A stretch of 46,195 bases of DNA from Bdellovibrio sp. GTDB taxonomy: Bacteria > Bdellovibrionota > Bacteriovoracia > Bacteriovoracales > Bacteriovoracaceae. The stretch spans positions 1-46,195 of the forward strand of contig DZBG01000009.1 of the NCBI GenBank assembly GCA_022729855.1, in the 5' to 3' direction. This document shows, in pieces, positions 24,819-34,284 of the stretch. A program made the translations under genes and the position numbers. Every line of letters begins with the position of its first letter. Within the stretch, counting starts at the first letter, position 1. A model generated the notes under the pieces. That model saw only the letters and a list, made by a program, of their open reading frames with translations. It searched no databases and had not been told where the DNA came from.

Positions 24819-25797
24819 CTTGGTCTCCGCTGTCGTCTCCACCTTGTGATCCGTCCGTTGTTGTCCCTGTAGCACTCCCTTGACCAGTTGTAGTGGTTCC
24901 TTGTCCTGTAGTTGTTGTGCCTGTCGAGGTACCAGTTTGAGTTGGAACAGGATCTTTTGGAGCTACAGAAGGCCAGAGTGGTCTAAAAATTTTTGTCTGA
25001 GTTCTTTTGATTCCTGCTTTGTCATACCAAGAGATAATAAGCTTCACACCTCGGAGGAGATGAAATCCTCCTTGAATGGTTTGAAGATTCGTCTCAAATT
25101 TAAGTCTTGATGGATCCCAAAATTGAAACTCAACAGATTCTACATTTGTCAGAAGAATTTGTGCTTTAAGCTTATCGGGATCAATTCGTTTATCGCCGTA
25201 AGGATCGTTCGCTTGAATAAATCGAGCAAAACTTTTACCGGTCTTCGTAATATTCTCAACTCCAGCAGTCTCAGGAACAGCATCACCTTCTTCTTCAGCA
25301 GGTGAGTCAACTAGTGCATAACGAACCCAAGCAAAATTAGATTGTTTTTGATTTTGAACTTTGCGGCGATTAGATGTTGTAAAGAATTCAAAAGTTGATT
25401 TCTCTGGTGAATAAAATCTTGGAACAGGAACACCATCTTGATTTGAGAAAGCAAAGGTTTCCATTTGGATATAACGATTGCTAACGGCCTCATAGATTTG
25501 TTGTTGCTCAGGAGTGACTTGTTGTCCTTTCTCTGGATCACCTACAAGTTGCATACGTTGAGAGTAGTAGAGAGGAGAATAGATTTGCGAAAAGTCCCAT
25601 TCAAAGCGACTAAGAGCTGTTTCAATTTGAAGATTATCTCTGTCTTTATTAACCGTGCGCTCTTTAGTGAGAACTGAATCATTAGTCACTGAAACAATAC
25701 CAAGCGAGACGAAGGCCAGCAAAAAGACGGCAATCAGGATCTCTATAAGTGTAAAGCCAGATTGGTTAGAAACCAATTTGGAGTTGGATTTGTTCAT
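24808..25797 (-). CDS. gspJ: Type II secretion minor pseudopilin GspJ
   Basis: 329-residue tip pseudopilin. The class III signal reads SNQSG|FTLIEILIAVFLLAFVSLG, with Glu at +5 of the mature protein. Residues 14-285 give a beta-rich pseudopilin head. The C-terminal 45 residues are almost only Thr, Gly, Ser, Gln and Asp (TGTTTTGQGTTTTGQG, ending in DQDGN). It overlaps gspI by 32 bp and gspK by 11 bp. Usual GspJ is about 200 residues, so both head and tail are expanded. Confidence 0.9.
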   Translation of the reverse strand: MNKSNSKLVSNQSGFTLIEILIAVFLLAFVSLGIVSVTNDSVLTKERTVNKDRDNLQIETALSRFEWDFSQIYSPLYYSQRMQLVGDPEKGQQVTPEQQQIYEAVSNRYIQMETFAFSNQDGVPVPRFYSPEKSTFEFFTTSNRRKVQNQKQSNFAWVRYALVDSPAEEEGDAVPETAGVENITKTGKSFARFIQANDPYGDKRIDPDKLKAQILLTNVESVEFQFWDPSRLKFETNLQTIQGGFHLLRGVKLIISWYDKAGIKRTQTKIFRPLWPSVAPKDPVPTQTGTSTGTTTTGQGTTTTGQGSATGTTTDGSQGGDDSGDQDGN

Positions 25798-26347
25798 TAT
25801 AATTCGTTAAGTAGGTTGATAAAGCGTAACTATATTTTGTTTCTTTATTTGTAACAGTGATTCGTGCCTGCCAAATAATTTTCTCGATATTCTTTTTGAG
25901 AGTGTCAAAAACCATCTTTTCGACATTTGATTTTCGATTGCCCTTATTGGCATCATTGAAATAATCGTTATCTTCATTCTCTTGCTCGGCTTCTTCTCCG
26001 GCATTTCCTTTTTGTCCAAACATTTGACCAAAGTCAGGGAGAGTGATCTTTTTTATCTCGAGAGTGTACTCGTAATTACTGAATTCAGATTCTTCAAATT
26101 TTTTTGTCTCTTTAAGCTCAGAAGTAATATTAATAAATTTAGGCGGATTCATATAAAGTTCATTGAGTTTTAATTCACACAATTGCTGAAGCATGAGTTG
26201 CTCTTCATTGAGAGCGGAGTCAGAGACATTATAACCTTGAGAGACAAGGTATGAGGCGATGAAGATTGAAAATAGGGTAAGGGCAATCATCACTTCAAGA
26301 AGCGAGAATCCTTTCTCACAAATACTTCGAACTAGTTTTTTTGCCAT
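25766..26347 (-). CDS. gspI: Type II secretion minor pseudopilin GspI
   Basis: 193-residue pseudopilin; signal ICEKG|FSLLEVMIALTLFSIFIASY with +5 Glu. GspI nucleates the GspI-J-K tip. It is longer than the usual ~125 residues because of an acidic insert near 115-140 (GNAGEEAEQENEDNDYFND). The start overlaps the end of gspH by 16 bp and the binding site GAAGGA is immediately before ATG, so the exact start is less sure. Confidence 0.88.
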   Translation of the reverse strand: MAKKLVRSICEKGFSLLEVMIALTLFSIFIASYLVSQGYNVSDSALNEEQLMLQQLCELKLNELYMNPPKFINITSELKETKKFEESEFSNYEYTLEIKKITLPDFGQMFGQKGNAGEEAEQENEDNDYFNDANKGNRKSNVEKMVFDTLKKNIEKIIWQARITVTNKETKYSYALSTYLTNYNEQIQLQIGF

Positions 26348-27036
26348 TCCTTCACAACCTCATCCATCTTAGTTTGTTGCAAATCAGACGCCTTGGCCAC
26401 ACTCTCTGCTGGAAAAGTATAAAAGGATTGCCTTGTTTCATTTTGAAATGGTTCCACTTCAAGCCAGGCCATCTCTTCTGGCGTTCCTAGAAAAATAAGG
26501 GCCCCATCTCTCTCTCCGGTTGGATAAAAATAGAGGAGTGCTTGACCTTCATTCATAATATCTTTTTGAATGGTAGAGGCGAGTCCAATAAAACTCACTT
26601 CTTGATTAATTTCTCGTCTAATATCTTCAAATTCTTCGACCTTAGTGAACTGGCCATCGAGTTTTTTTGAAGCTTCAAGAGCCGCTTTCTGCTCTTCTAA
26701 TGACAAGTTTTCAGATTTATCTTCTGAGGCATCAGGGAGAACCAGATTCTCACCTGGGCCATACTCAACAATATAAAGAATTGGATCTTTCTCAAGATCA
26801 ATTCTTAAACGGACAATACGGTTTCTTAAAACTGATTCATTGGAAGCAAATCTAACAGAGCGATCAAAGTCATCAATGGCGTTTTGGAGAGCACGATGTT
26901 TGTTAGAACTGTCACCGGTAGGTACTGCAACGAAAATAATGGCCGCGAGAAGAAGGGCCACCATGATTTCTATTAAAGAGAAACCACGGTGGTTATTTAA
27001 AATTTTTCTAGATGTCTTTACTATTGATATCAGCAT
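26332..27036 (-). CDS. gspH: Type II secretion minor pseudopilin GspH
   Basis: 234-residue pseudopilin. I place the start at the ATG at 27036 because GAAGG lies five bases upstream and the leader then reads MLISIVKTSRKILNNHRG, followed by FSLIEIMVALLLAAIIFVAV with +5 Glu. The open frame runs further upstream, but those codons lie within gspG. The start overlaps gspG by 29 bp. A charged segment (about 95-135) rich in Glu/Lys/Ser separates the helix from the beta-rich head. Confidence 0.87.
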   Translation of the reverse strand: MLISIVKTSRKILNNHRGFSLIEIMVALLLAAIIFVAVPTGDSSNKHRALQNAIDDFDRSVRFASNESVLRNRIVRLRIDLEKDPILYIVEYGPGENLVLPDASEDKSENLSLEEQKAALEASKKLDGQFTKVEEFEDIRREINQEVSFIGLASTIQKDIMNEGQALLYFYPTGERDGALIFLGTPEEMAWLEVEPFQNETRQSFYTFPAESVAKASDLQQTKMDEVVKEWQKN

Positions 27037-27454
27037 CAAAACCTTCGCCACCCTCAGCTCCGTCATTACCGAGAGACATGATCGTAAATGTTTTTCCATC
27101 TGATTCGTAAATATATTCTCCATCCCAAGGATCAAGAGGTACTTTTCCACCTTCAATATAACCAGACGGTGCATAACGTTTACATTCACGTCCACCAGTT
27201 GGTTTTTCTAAAAGTGCATCAAGACCTTGATCTGTTGTTGGATAGTATCCACAGTCACGGCGAAATTCTTTAAGACGATCAGAAATCGACTTAATCTGAA
27301 TTTTACATGTTTGAACTTTACCTTCTTGAAGGTTATCAAAAACCTGACCACCCACAAATGTACCGGCAAGTGCTAGTAGAGTAAGGGCAATTAGAATCTC
27401 AATTAAGCTCAAACCTTGCTGAGAGCTGATCAGCTTGTGAAAATTATTTTTCAT
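27008..27454 (-). CDS. gspG: Type II secretion major pseudopilin GspG
   Basis: 148-residue main subunit of the pseudopilus. Leader MKNNFHKLISSQQG then LSLIEILIALTLLALAG: the +1 residue is Leu in place of Phe while +5 Glu is kept. YYPTTDQGLDALLEKP and GGKVPLDPWDGEYIYES are GspG signatures, and the C-terminal GNDGAEGGEGFDADI loop fits the calcium site. Two cysteines (in VQTCKIQ and RDCGYY) and a third in RECKRY could form a disulfide. Good ribosome binding site AGGAGA upstream. Confidence 0.94.
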   Translation of the reverse strand: MKNNFHKLISSQQGLSLIEILIALTLLALAGTFVGGQVFDNLQEGKVQTCKIQIKSISDRLKEFRRDCGYYPTTDQGLDALLEKPTGGRECKRYAPSGYIEGGKVPLDPWDGEYIYESDGKTFTIMSLGNDGAEGGEGFDADINSKDI

Positions 27455-27473
27455 CGTTTCTCCTAAATCCTTC

Positions 27474-28679
27474 TTAGTGAAGACTGTTCATATTCATCAT
27501 CGGAATAACCACCGCAAATACAATGAACCCGATAGCAAGACCTAAAAAGATCATCATGATTGGTTCAAGGATAGAGGTGAGTCCGCCGATTTTAGATTGT
27601 ACCTGATCCTCGTAATTTTCTGAAATGATTTTTAACATTGGTTCAAGTTCACCTGATCTCTCGCCAAGGCGAATCATATGGGTGACCAGAGTAGGAAAGT
27701 ATCCACTGGCAGCAAGAGGGGCCACCATCGATGCTCCTTCTGAAATACTAATACGTGAGCGCTCAATCGCATCTTTCATATGCACATTTGAAATAAGGTT
27801 TTTTACAATGCCCATGGCCGTCATTAACGGAACACCTGAGTTTAGAAGTGTGGCAAGGGTAGAGCAAAAGCGAGAAACATTGATCATTTTAATCAAGATT
27901 CCGAAAACGGGGAGCTTGATAGCAAAGGCATCCCAGTTGGATTTACCTTTAACCGAATTAAGATATTTATTAGTTCCCCAGATAGTGAGGAAAATAAGTA
28001 AAAATACTAGCCACCAATAATTTTGCAAAAATTCCGAGATCCAAATACAGACCTTAGTAATGAGGGGAAGTTCTTTTTTCATCGATTTAAAAATTTTAGC
28101 AATTTGAGGAATTACATAGATGAAAATGACGTTCATCATTAGAAAACCAAAAATCCCCATGATCACAGGGTAGGTCATGGCCCCACGGATTTTATTTTTA
28201 AGTTTTACTTGTGACTCAGTAAAGTCGGCCAGTCTTAGGAGAACGATTTCTAAAGTACCTGAAGCTTCACCAGCTTCCACCATATTGATATAAACTGAAT
28301 CAAAAACTTTTGGATAATCTTGAAGAGCATTGGCGAGTGAGGCCCCTTCATTTACTTTTTGGCGAAGTTCAGAGAGAACGATACGTAGATTTTCATTATC
28401 TACTTGATCAGTAAGTGCAGCGAGTGCTTCAACAATTTGAATTTTTGCTTTAATAAGAGTGGCGAGCTGACGAGTCATCATCGCAAGGTCATCTACTTTG
28501 ACTTTACCTGAAAATTTAAGAAAAGAGCTACCACCTTGCGCGCGCTGTTCTTTAATATCAATGAGCATAATACCCATAGATTTAATTCTCTGCTTCGCAG
28601 TGATAATGCTATCAATATTGATAGAATTTTTGACTTCTTTTCCTGATCGATCAAGACCCTTATAAGTATAAATTGGCAT
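27474..28679 (-). CDS. gspF: Type II secretion inner-membrane protein GspF
   Basis: 401-residue polytopic platform protein. Two GspF/PilC helical domains (residues about 60-185 and 265-385), the first with DLAMMTRQLATLIKAKIQIVEALAAL and EAGEASGTLEIVLLRLADF (in part), the second with RFCSTLATLLNSGVPLMTAM and RLGERSGELEPML. Membrane helices lie near 163-195, 215-235 and 372-398. Normal length. It lies 5 bp after gspE. Confidence 0.95.
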   Translation of the reverse strand: MPIYTYKGLDRSGKEVKNSINIDSIITAKQRIKSMGIMLIDIKEQRAQGGSSFLKFSGKVKVDDLAMMTRQLATLIKAKIQIVEALAALTDQVDNENLRIVLSELRQKVNEGASLANALQDYPKVFDSVYINMVEAGEASGTLEIVLLRLADFTESQVKLKNKIRGAMTYPVIMGIFGFLMMNVIFIYVIPQIAKIFKSMKKELPLITKVCIWISEFLQNYWWLVFLLIFLTIWGTNKYLNSVKGKSNWDAFAIKLPVFGILIKMINVSRFCSTLATLLNSGVPLMTAMGIVKNLISNVHMKDAIERSRISISEGASMVAPLAASGYFPTLVTHMIRLGERSGELEPMLKIISENYEDQVQSKIGGLTSILEPIMMIFLGLAIGFIVFAVVIPMMNMNSLH

Positions 28680-28684
28680 AAGTG

Positions 28685-30424
28685 TTAGCTTTCTTCTTCT
28701 TGTTCTTCAGCGTTTACTGCTCTCATAATTTCATCTACTGAAGTAATTCCTTCAAAAATTTTATCAAGAGCATCACCTCTAAGTGTTCTCATTCCAGCTC
28801 TGATCGCCGCTTTTTTTATGGTTGCGGCATCTGTTTTTTGAATAATAAGGGCACGGATCTCATCATTAATCATAAGTAGCTCTGAAACTACTGTTCTTCC
28901 TGAGTAACCAGTGTTTTGACAACGAGCACAGCCTACAGGTTTAAAGATTGTAGCGCTATCAGGAATCACTTCAACATCAAGAGCGATTTTTTCAAATTCA
29001 CTCAAGGTAGTAGGCTGCTTACATTGAGTACAAAGTGTTCTCACTAGACGTTGAGCAAGAACTCCAACTAGTGATGATGAAATCAGGAAGGGTTGTACAC
29101 CCATATCAATTAAACGAGTTGGGGCAGACGAGGCATCATTTGTATGCAGAGTAGATAATACAAAGTGACCGGTAAGAGAGGCGTTAATCGCCATCTCTGC
29201 GGTTTCCTGGTCACGAGTCTCTCCCACCATTACCACATCAGGGTTCTGACGAAGAATAGAACGTAGAGCAATAGCAAAAGTAAGATCAATTTTATGATTT
29301 ACTTGAATTTGAGAAATTCCTGGAATTTCATACTCCACTGGATCTTCCACAGTAATAATCATTTTATCAGGAGAATTAATACGATCTAAAAGAGCGAAAA
29401 GAGTTGTTGTTTTACCATGGCCTGTAGGACCTGTTACGTATAAAACGCCATGCTTTCTTCCACCAAGTTCCTGAAGACCTTCAAGAACTTTTCCTCGAAA
29501 CCCAAGAGTCTCAAGCTTAAGTGCAGTATTATTCTTCTCGAGAATACGCATAACGATACGTTCCCCGGCCTGAATCGGAATAGTAGAGAGACGAATATCA
29601 ATATCTTTACCAGCAATCTTGATCTTAATACGACCATCTTGAGGAAGGCGTTTTTCAGCGATATCAAGTTTTGCCATAACTTTAATACGTGATGAAACAG
29701 AGGCGTGAGTTTTCTTAGGCTGGCGAAGAATTTCAGTCATTACCCCGTTAATACGGAAGCGATAAACTGTTTCACGCTCGTATGGCTCAATATGAATATC
29801 TGATGCACGCTCTTTAACGGCACGGAAAATAACTGAGTTCACAAAACGAATAACAGGTGCCTCATCAGAAGTAGAATCAAGAATATCAATAGGTCCTTCA
29901 AGATCTAGGTTCTCTTCAAATTCTTCATCTTCAATTGAGTCTACGATATTTCGATTGGCCTTCTCATAGACGCGGTTAATTGCATCTTGAATACGAAGGG
30001 GAGTCGTGCAAATGATCTTGATTTCTTTTTTATAGATCATTCCAAGATCATTAATCACATTAAAATTAAAAGGATTCGACATCGCCACAGTCACTGAAAC
30101 AGGAGTTTCAATATAAGGGAGAACTTCGTGGTGCTTAGAATAATTAATCGAGAGATCTTTTACGATATTGGCGTCAATTTCATCCACTTTTATATCTGTG
30201 ATATAAGGGATGCCAACTTGAAGACAAACAACTTTGATAATGTCATGAGGATGAATATAGTTCTTGCGAACAAGAACTTCACCGATAAGCCCACCTTCAT
30301 CACGCTGGATAGTAAGGGCCTCATCAAGCTGCTGACGAGTCAAAGAAGAGTGCTTAACTAGAAGCTCTCCAATCTTGTCTTTCTGGCTCTCGACGTTCTG
30401 TAAAATTTCTTCGTTCAGTTTCAT
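28685..30424 (-). CDS. gspE: Type II secretion ATPase GspE
   Basis: 579-residue cytoplasmic ATPase driving pseudopilus assembly. N1 domain (about 15-150) of MshEN type; motor domain with ASDIHIEPYE at 207-216, Walker A GPTGHGKTT at 332-340, Asp box ITVEDPVEYEIPG, Walker B NPDVVMVGETRD at 394-405, His box LTGHFVLSTLHTND. The tetracysteine zinc site is C465/C468 and C499/C502. The fifth Walker A residue is His, where most GspE have Ser. The acidic tail EEQEEES closes it. gspF follows by 5 bp. Confidence 0.96.
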   Translation of the reverse strand: MKLNEEILQNVESQKDKIGELLVKHSSLTRQQLDEALTIQRDEGGLIGEVLVRKNYIHPHDIIKVVCLQVGIPYITDIKVDEIDANIVKDLSINYSKHHEVLPYIETPVSVTVAMSNPFNFNVINDLGMIYKKEIKIICTTPLRIQDAINRVYEKANRNIVDSIEDEEFEENLDLEGPIDILDSTSDEAPVIRFVNSVIFRAVKERASDIHIEPYERETVYRFRINGVMTEILRQPKKTHASVSSRIKVMAKLDIAEKRLPQDGRIKIKIAGKDIDIRLSTIPIQAGERIVMRILEKNNTALKLETLGFRGKVLEGLQELGGRKHGVLYVTGPTGHGKTTTLFALLDRINSPDKMIITVEDPVEYEIPGISQIQVNHKIDLTFAIALRSILRQNPDVVMVGETRDQETAEMAINASLTGHFVLSTLHTNDASSAPTRLIDMGVQPFLISSSLVGVLAQRLVRTLCTQCKQPTTLSEFEKIALDVEVIPDSATIFKPVGCARCQNTGYSGRTVVSELLMINDEIRALIIQKTDAATIKKAAIRAGMRTLRGDALDKIFEGITSVDEIMRAVNAEEQEEES

Positions 30425-30433
30425 ATCTTCTTC

Positions 30434-32971
30434 TTACTGTACTGTTGTTTCTTGTACAGAATTTTTGATTTCTTGGTAATTAGGGCCTTCAAGCTCTGAA
30501 GTGCTATCGTCTTCACCATTATGCTGCTCAAGTTGTCTCTCATTAAGATTCTTATAGATATTAGCATCTTCAGCATCGTAGAGTGGTCCGGCTGCTTGCT
30601 GATCCATTTTCTTAATCATATTGTTTGAAAGAGCAGTATTCGGATCTTGATCATCTTCAGAGAACATATCTTTAGTGAAACGAGAACTTCTCTCCATGGC
30701 TTCTTTTGTATTGGCCGCAGCCACTTTACTATATGGAGCAAGAATTTTCGGAGTCATAAAGAAGAGAAGGTTAACTTTCTCAACTGTTCTTGTTTTGTTT
30801 TTGAATAACCATCCAAGGACAGGGATGTCTCCAAGTATAGGAATCTTATTTGAAGAAATAGTTTCTTTGTCGCGAAGTAATCCACCCATGGCAATCGTAT
30901 CTCTATCTCTTACCATCACTTCATTCACTGCTGAACGAGTCGTTGTAGGAAGAGCTGAGCCAGCAGCGGTTCCGTTTGTGGCCTTAAAGTCATCGATTTT
31001 TTGATTGATTTTAAGTTTCACAAAGCGAGTTACTTTATTAATTTGCGGAGTAATTTTTAAACTAAGTTTTGCTTCCTGACTTGTGTATGAATTATTAGCA
31101 ATCCCTGTTCCAGTCACTGTTGAGTTAAGAACCGGTGTTGTATCCCCAACTTCAAATGTGGCTTCTGTATTATCAAGAGCAAGAATTTGAGGAGTCGCAA
31201 GAATATTTGTATTTCCGTGTGAAGCGATGGCCTTAATGAAAGCATTCACTGCGTTCACTTTAATTGATCCACCTTTACCATCAGAAATATTCCTTGTTGG
31301 TCCAATACCGGCACCAGCAAAGAATCCACCTAGGGCAGTTGGAACACCAGTTGAAAGTAGGTTTAAAAGATCACTACTTGTATTAGTTAAACCAGCTCTT
31401 TGAGCATTTCCTTGTCCATAAGCTCCAACCCACTCAACACCAAAGCCTTTTGTATTAGTAACGTTGGCTTCAAGAATCATTCCTTCAACATAAACCTGAT
31501 CACGAGGAATATCTAGGCGTCCAATAACATCTTTTAAAGTTAACCAGTCAGTAGGTGAGGCGGTTACAACAAGAGCGTTATTGTTTTTATCAGAAGTAAT
31601 TTTTACTTCTGCAGAAAAGATAGCGTTATCAGACTGGCTGCTTACAGTAGAGGTGAATCTTGCCGCTCCGGCTGCTCCATCTTTTGCTACTGCACCAGAG
31701 ACGATAGTTTGAAGAGTTTTTGAAAGTTCTTCAGAGTCACCGTAATTAAGATAATAAACATGAACGCGGTTTGAGCTTGATGAAACAAGTTTTACATCTA
31801 GTTTTAAAATAAGATCTTTAAGTTGTTTTGCACCTTCAGCATTGGCCATGGCAATAATTGAGTTGGTACGAGGCTCAGCAATAATTCTTGAAATAGAACT
31901 TCCTGAAGTTTCGCCCCCACTGCCACCAGCACCAGAAAATCTTGGAGTGGCCTGGCCTGGACGTGAACTCGCTCCACCTGATCCACCTTTAAGAATATTA
32001 TCCAGAAGTTTTGCAATTTCCTGAGCTGATGAGTTCTTCACTTTTACGATTTGAAGGCTCTCTTCATGTCCAGCAACATCAAGAAATTTTACCATTTTTG
32101 ACATACGGTTAATATTTGAACCAGTGTCAGCAATAATCACTGTATTTGTTTGCTTGATATCAATGATACGTCCGTAACGAGTCATGAACGGTCTAAAGTT
32201 ACGAGCAATCTCTGCCGCTGAGACATACTTCAGTGCGATCACTTTCATCACATAGTTTTCAGTATCAGGAGTGTATGAGCCTGTGTAAATTTTTGTAGGA
32301 GTGTAGCGAATATCACGTGCATTAATAACTTTATAAAATGCGCCTGTTTTCACTAGAGAGTAACCGGCCATATTTAGGGCCGCAAGATATGCCTTCCAAG
32401 CATCACCTACTGTAATAGGAGTAGGGGCGATGATTGAAACTTTACCTTTCACATCTTTATCTAGAATCAAATTGATCCCAGTAAGTTTTTGCATGTGTTT
32501 TGTGATTTCCATAATATCTGTTTCAGGAAAATCAAAACTTTCAACGATTTCTGGACCAAATCCTGTTTCTGGATTTAGGTTTACATATTTTCCATCTTTT
32601 TTGCTTGAGGCAGAGATGGCACTTGGACTTACACGAGCACCAAAAGTACTTGTATTGGCCTCATCATCTTTATCATCTTCAAATGTATCATCTTCCTCTT
32701 CTTCATCAGCTTGAGCTTGCTCAGCGGCATCTGCTCGTGCTTGAAGGTCTTCAGCAGCTTTTAAAGCGGCAGCTGCATCTTCGGCTGAGATGTCATCAAC
32801 ACCAATATTATTTTGATCATTGCTCGCAGGCGCAGAAACTTGGCTTCCATTGAAATCAGTTTTAGATCGGTACTTATTAAATTGTGCCGAACTTTCTTGT
32901 GAAGCAAGGATGAGGGCCGCAAAGAGGAGAGGAGAGAGAAACCTCTTACGTTTTTGACTTCTTGTCATCAT
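30434..32971 (-). CDS. gspD: Type II secretion secretin GspD
   Basis: Outer-membrane secretin of about 845 residues. I prefer the ATG at 32971 (AAGGA eight bases upstream) to the one at 32980, which abuts AAGG. Counting from 32980: signal peptide to about 32, an Ala/Glu/Asp-rich linker at 65-110, N0 at 145-220, N1 at 243-305, N2 at 307-395 with a Gly/Ser-rich insert at 331-362, N3 at 405-490, secretin from 495 to about 735 with VRDRDTIAMGGLLRDKET and VEKVNLLFFMTPKIL. A polar 90-residue tail follows, which could bind a pilotin. It follows gspC by 11 bp. Confidence 0.95.
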   Translation of the reverse strand: MMTRSQKRKRFLSPLLFAALILASQESSAQFNKYRSKTDFNGSQVSAPASNDQNNIGVDDISAEDAAAALKAAEDLQARADAAEQAQADEEEEDDTFEDDKDDEANTSTFGARVSPSAISASSKKDGKYVNLNPETGFGPEIVESFDFPETDIMEITKHMQKLTGINLILDKDVKGKVSIIAPTPITVGDAWKAYLAALNMAGYSLVKTGAFYKVINARDIRYTPTKIYTGSYTPDTENYVMKVIALKYVSAAEIARNFRPFMTRYGRIIDIKQTNTVIIADTGSNINRMSKMVKFLDVAGHEESLQIVKVKNSSAQEIAKLLDNILKGGSGGASSRPGQATPRFSGAGGSGGETSGSSISRIIAEPRTNSIIAMANAEGAKQLKDLILKLDVKLVSSSSNRVHVYYLNYGDSEELSKTLQTIVSGAVAKDGAAGAARFTSTVSSQSDNAIFSAEVKITSDKNNNALVVTASPTDWLTLKDVIGRLDIPRDQVYVEGMILEANVTNTKGFGVEWVGAYGQGNAQRAGLTNTSSDLLNLLSTGVPTALGGFFAGAGIGPTRNISDGKGGSIKVNAVNAFIKAIASHGNTNILATPQILALDNTEATFEVGDTTPVLNSTVTGTGIANNSYTSQEAKLSLKITPQINKVTRFVKLKINQKIDDFKATNGTAAGSALPTTTRSAVNEVMVRDRDTIAMGGLLRDKETISSNKIPILGDIPVLGWLFKNKTRTVEKVNLLFFMTPKILAPYSKVAAANTKEAMERSSRFTKDMFSEDDQDPNTALSNNMIKKMDQQAAGPLYDAEDANIYKNLNERQLEQHNGEDDSTSELEGPNYQEIKNSVQETTVQ

Positions 32972-32982
32972 AGTAAACATCC

Positions 32983-34284
32983 TTATTTCTTGATCGAGTA
33001 TTCGAGGTTAGAGTCAGAACCCTCACGACGAACACCTAATTGTAAATTATCTAAATTTTTAATACGTCCAAATAGTCCCATGATTTCGTTAAGGTCAGTA
33101 ATCGCCTTGCCGTTGATCGATGTGATGATGTCTTGATCTTGAATACCGAGATAGCTAAAGATTCCTTCTGGGTCCATCTCTGTCATCTTGAAGGCCATTG
33201 TTCCATCAGGGTTTTGAATCTTAATAGCACGGGCCTGAGTAAGAATCGCTGAAATATCTTTTAGTTTTTCATCTAAAAGGGCCTTAGAGATAACATACTT
33301 GTTACCTTCATTTTCGATACCCTTAATTTTCTTTTGCTGTTGAACATAACTCTTACTGGCCGAAGGTGACATCACTGAAAGAGGAGCACTACGAAGCTGC
33401 TTCATTTTTTCATTTTGGATATATTCACAAACACCAGTCTCTAAATTTTTTACAATAAGTTCTAGGCGAGAGATTTTGAAAATCTTGGCCATATTATCAA
33501 TCTTCTCTCCCTCACGAAGTTCTTGTACATCACGTCCTGAACGGATTTGTACTGAGGCCAGAGACTTAACTGAATCTTGAAGAACAATTGTGTTGACGAG
33601 TGTAATGGGAAGATTACTTTTTTGACTGGCCTTCTCACATTTAGCATCGGCCAGCTGAGGCTTCTTTTCGCCAAGACCGGTATTCGTGCGGAAAATATTT
33701 TGAGTTCGAACTTGTGCCAGAGAATAAACTTGAAAATCTTTAGTGAGATCAAGAGACTCCATCGCTAATTTTTGTGTTGAAAGGTTAGGTGTCCCTTTAA
33801 GACCCAAAGCTGTTAGTTTTCCAAGTGTATAAGTCACTGTGAAAATAAACCCAATGATAAAAACTTGCTGAATTGTTTCTCGTGCTGGCTTTTGTAGAAG
33901 TTTTTCATTTAAAACAAGAAGATCAAATTTTCCAAATTTAAGACTGGTATTCTTAGATCTTTTTAGACTTGTACGTGGTTTGATTTTATCTTCAACGATA
34001 ACTTTTTTACTTTGAAGTTCTACTTCTTTAAAGCGACGTGGAATCTTATTTTTAAGATTCATCCAACGATCTTTAAGTGAAGTTTTTACTTTCATCTTAT
34101 CGAGATTAAAATTGCCAGTTGCATTTGTTGAATCTTCAACTTGAAATGCGCCAGTATTATCCCCATCAGATGAGTTCTCATCATCGAGAATTTCTTCATC
34201 ATAATGCTCATCATCAGATTCATCTGAGGATTTTGCTTTTGATAGTTTATTTTTAAGGAAGTCTTTGAATTTATTTATCATCAC
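32983..34284 (-). CDS. gspC: Type II secretion protein GspC with long cytoplasmic extension
   Basis: 433-residue inner-membrane protein that joins the platform to GspD. The single membrane helix is at about 139-157 (QQVFIIGFIFTVTYTLGKL); the HR domain follows with IVLQDSVKSLASVQIRSG, and a C-terminal PDZ domain covers about 365-433 (YLGIQDQDIITSINGKAITD). Usual GspC has about 20 residues before the helix; here about 138 precede it, with an acidic cluster (DESDDEHYDEEILDDENS, 20-38) then a basic stretch (70-115). It starts with GTG at 34284 or ATG at 34281; AGGGA is upstream. It is first in the operon. Confidence 0.88.
   Translation of the reverse strand: MMINKFKDFLKNKLSKAKSSDESDDEHYDEEILDDENSSDGDNTGAFQVEDSTNATGNFNLDKMKVKTSLKDRWMNLKNKIPRRFKEVELQSKKVIVEDKIKPRTSLKRSKNTSLKFGKFDLLVLNEKLLQKPARETIQQVFIIGFIFTVTYTLGKLTALGLKGTPNLSTQKLAMESLDLTKDFQVYSLAQVRTQNIFRTNTGLGEKKPQLADAKCEKASQKSNLPITLVNTIVLQDSVKSLASVQIRSGRDVQELREGEKIDNMAKIFKISRLELIVKNLETGVCEYIQNEKMKQLRSAPLSVMSPSASKSYVQQQKKIKGIENEGNKYVISKALLDEKLKDISAILTQARAIKIQNPDGTMAFKMTEMDPEGIFSYLGIQDQDIITSINGKAITDLNEIMGLFGRIKNLDNLQLGVRREGSDSNLEYSIKK

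Noticed and set aside
27037-27195. Extended N-terminus of gspH
   Set aside because: These codons lie inside gspG in another frame; a prepilin leader must be short, and the ATG at 27036 has a spaced GAAGG.
32430-32853. Plus-strand open frames opposite gspD
   Set aside because: They are reverse-strand shadows of the GspD acidic and N0 coding region, low in complexity and without ribosome binding sites.
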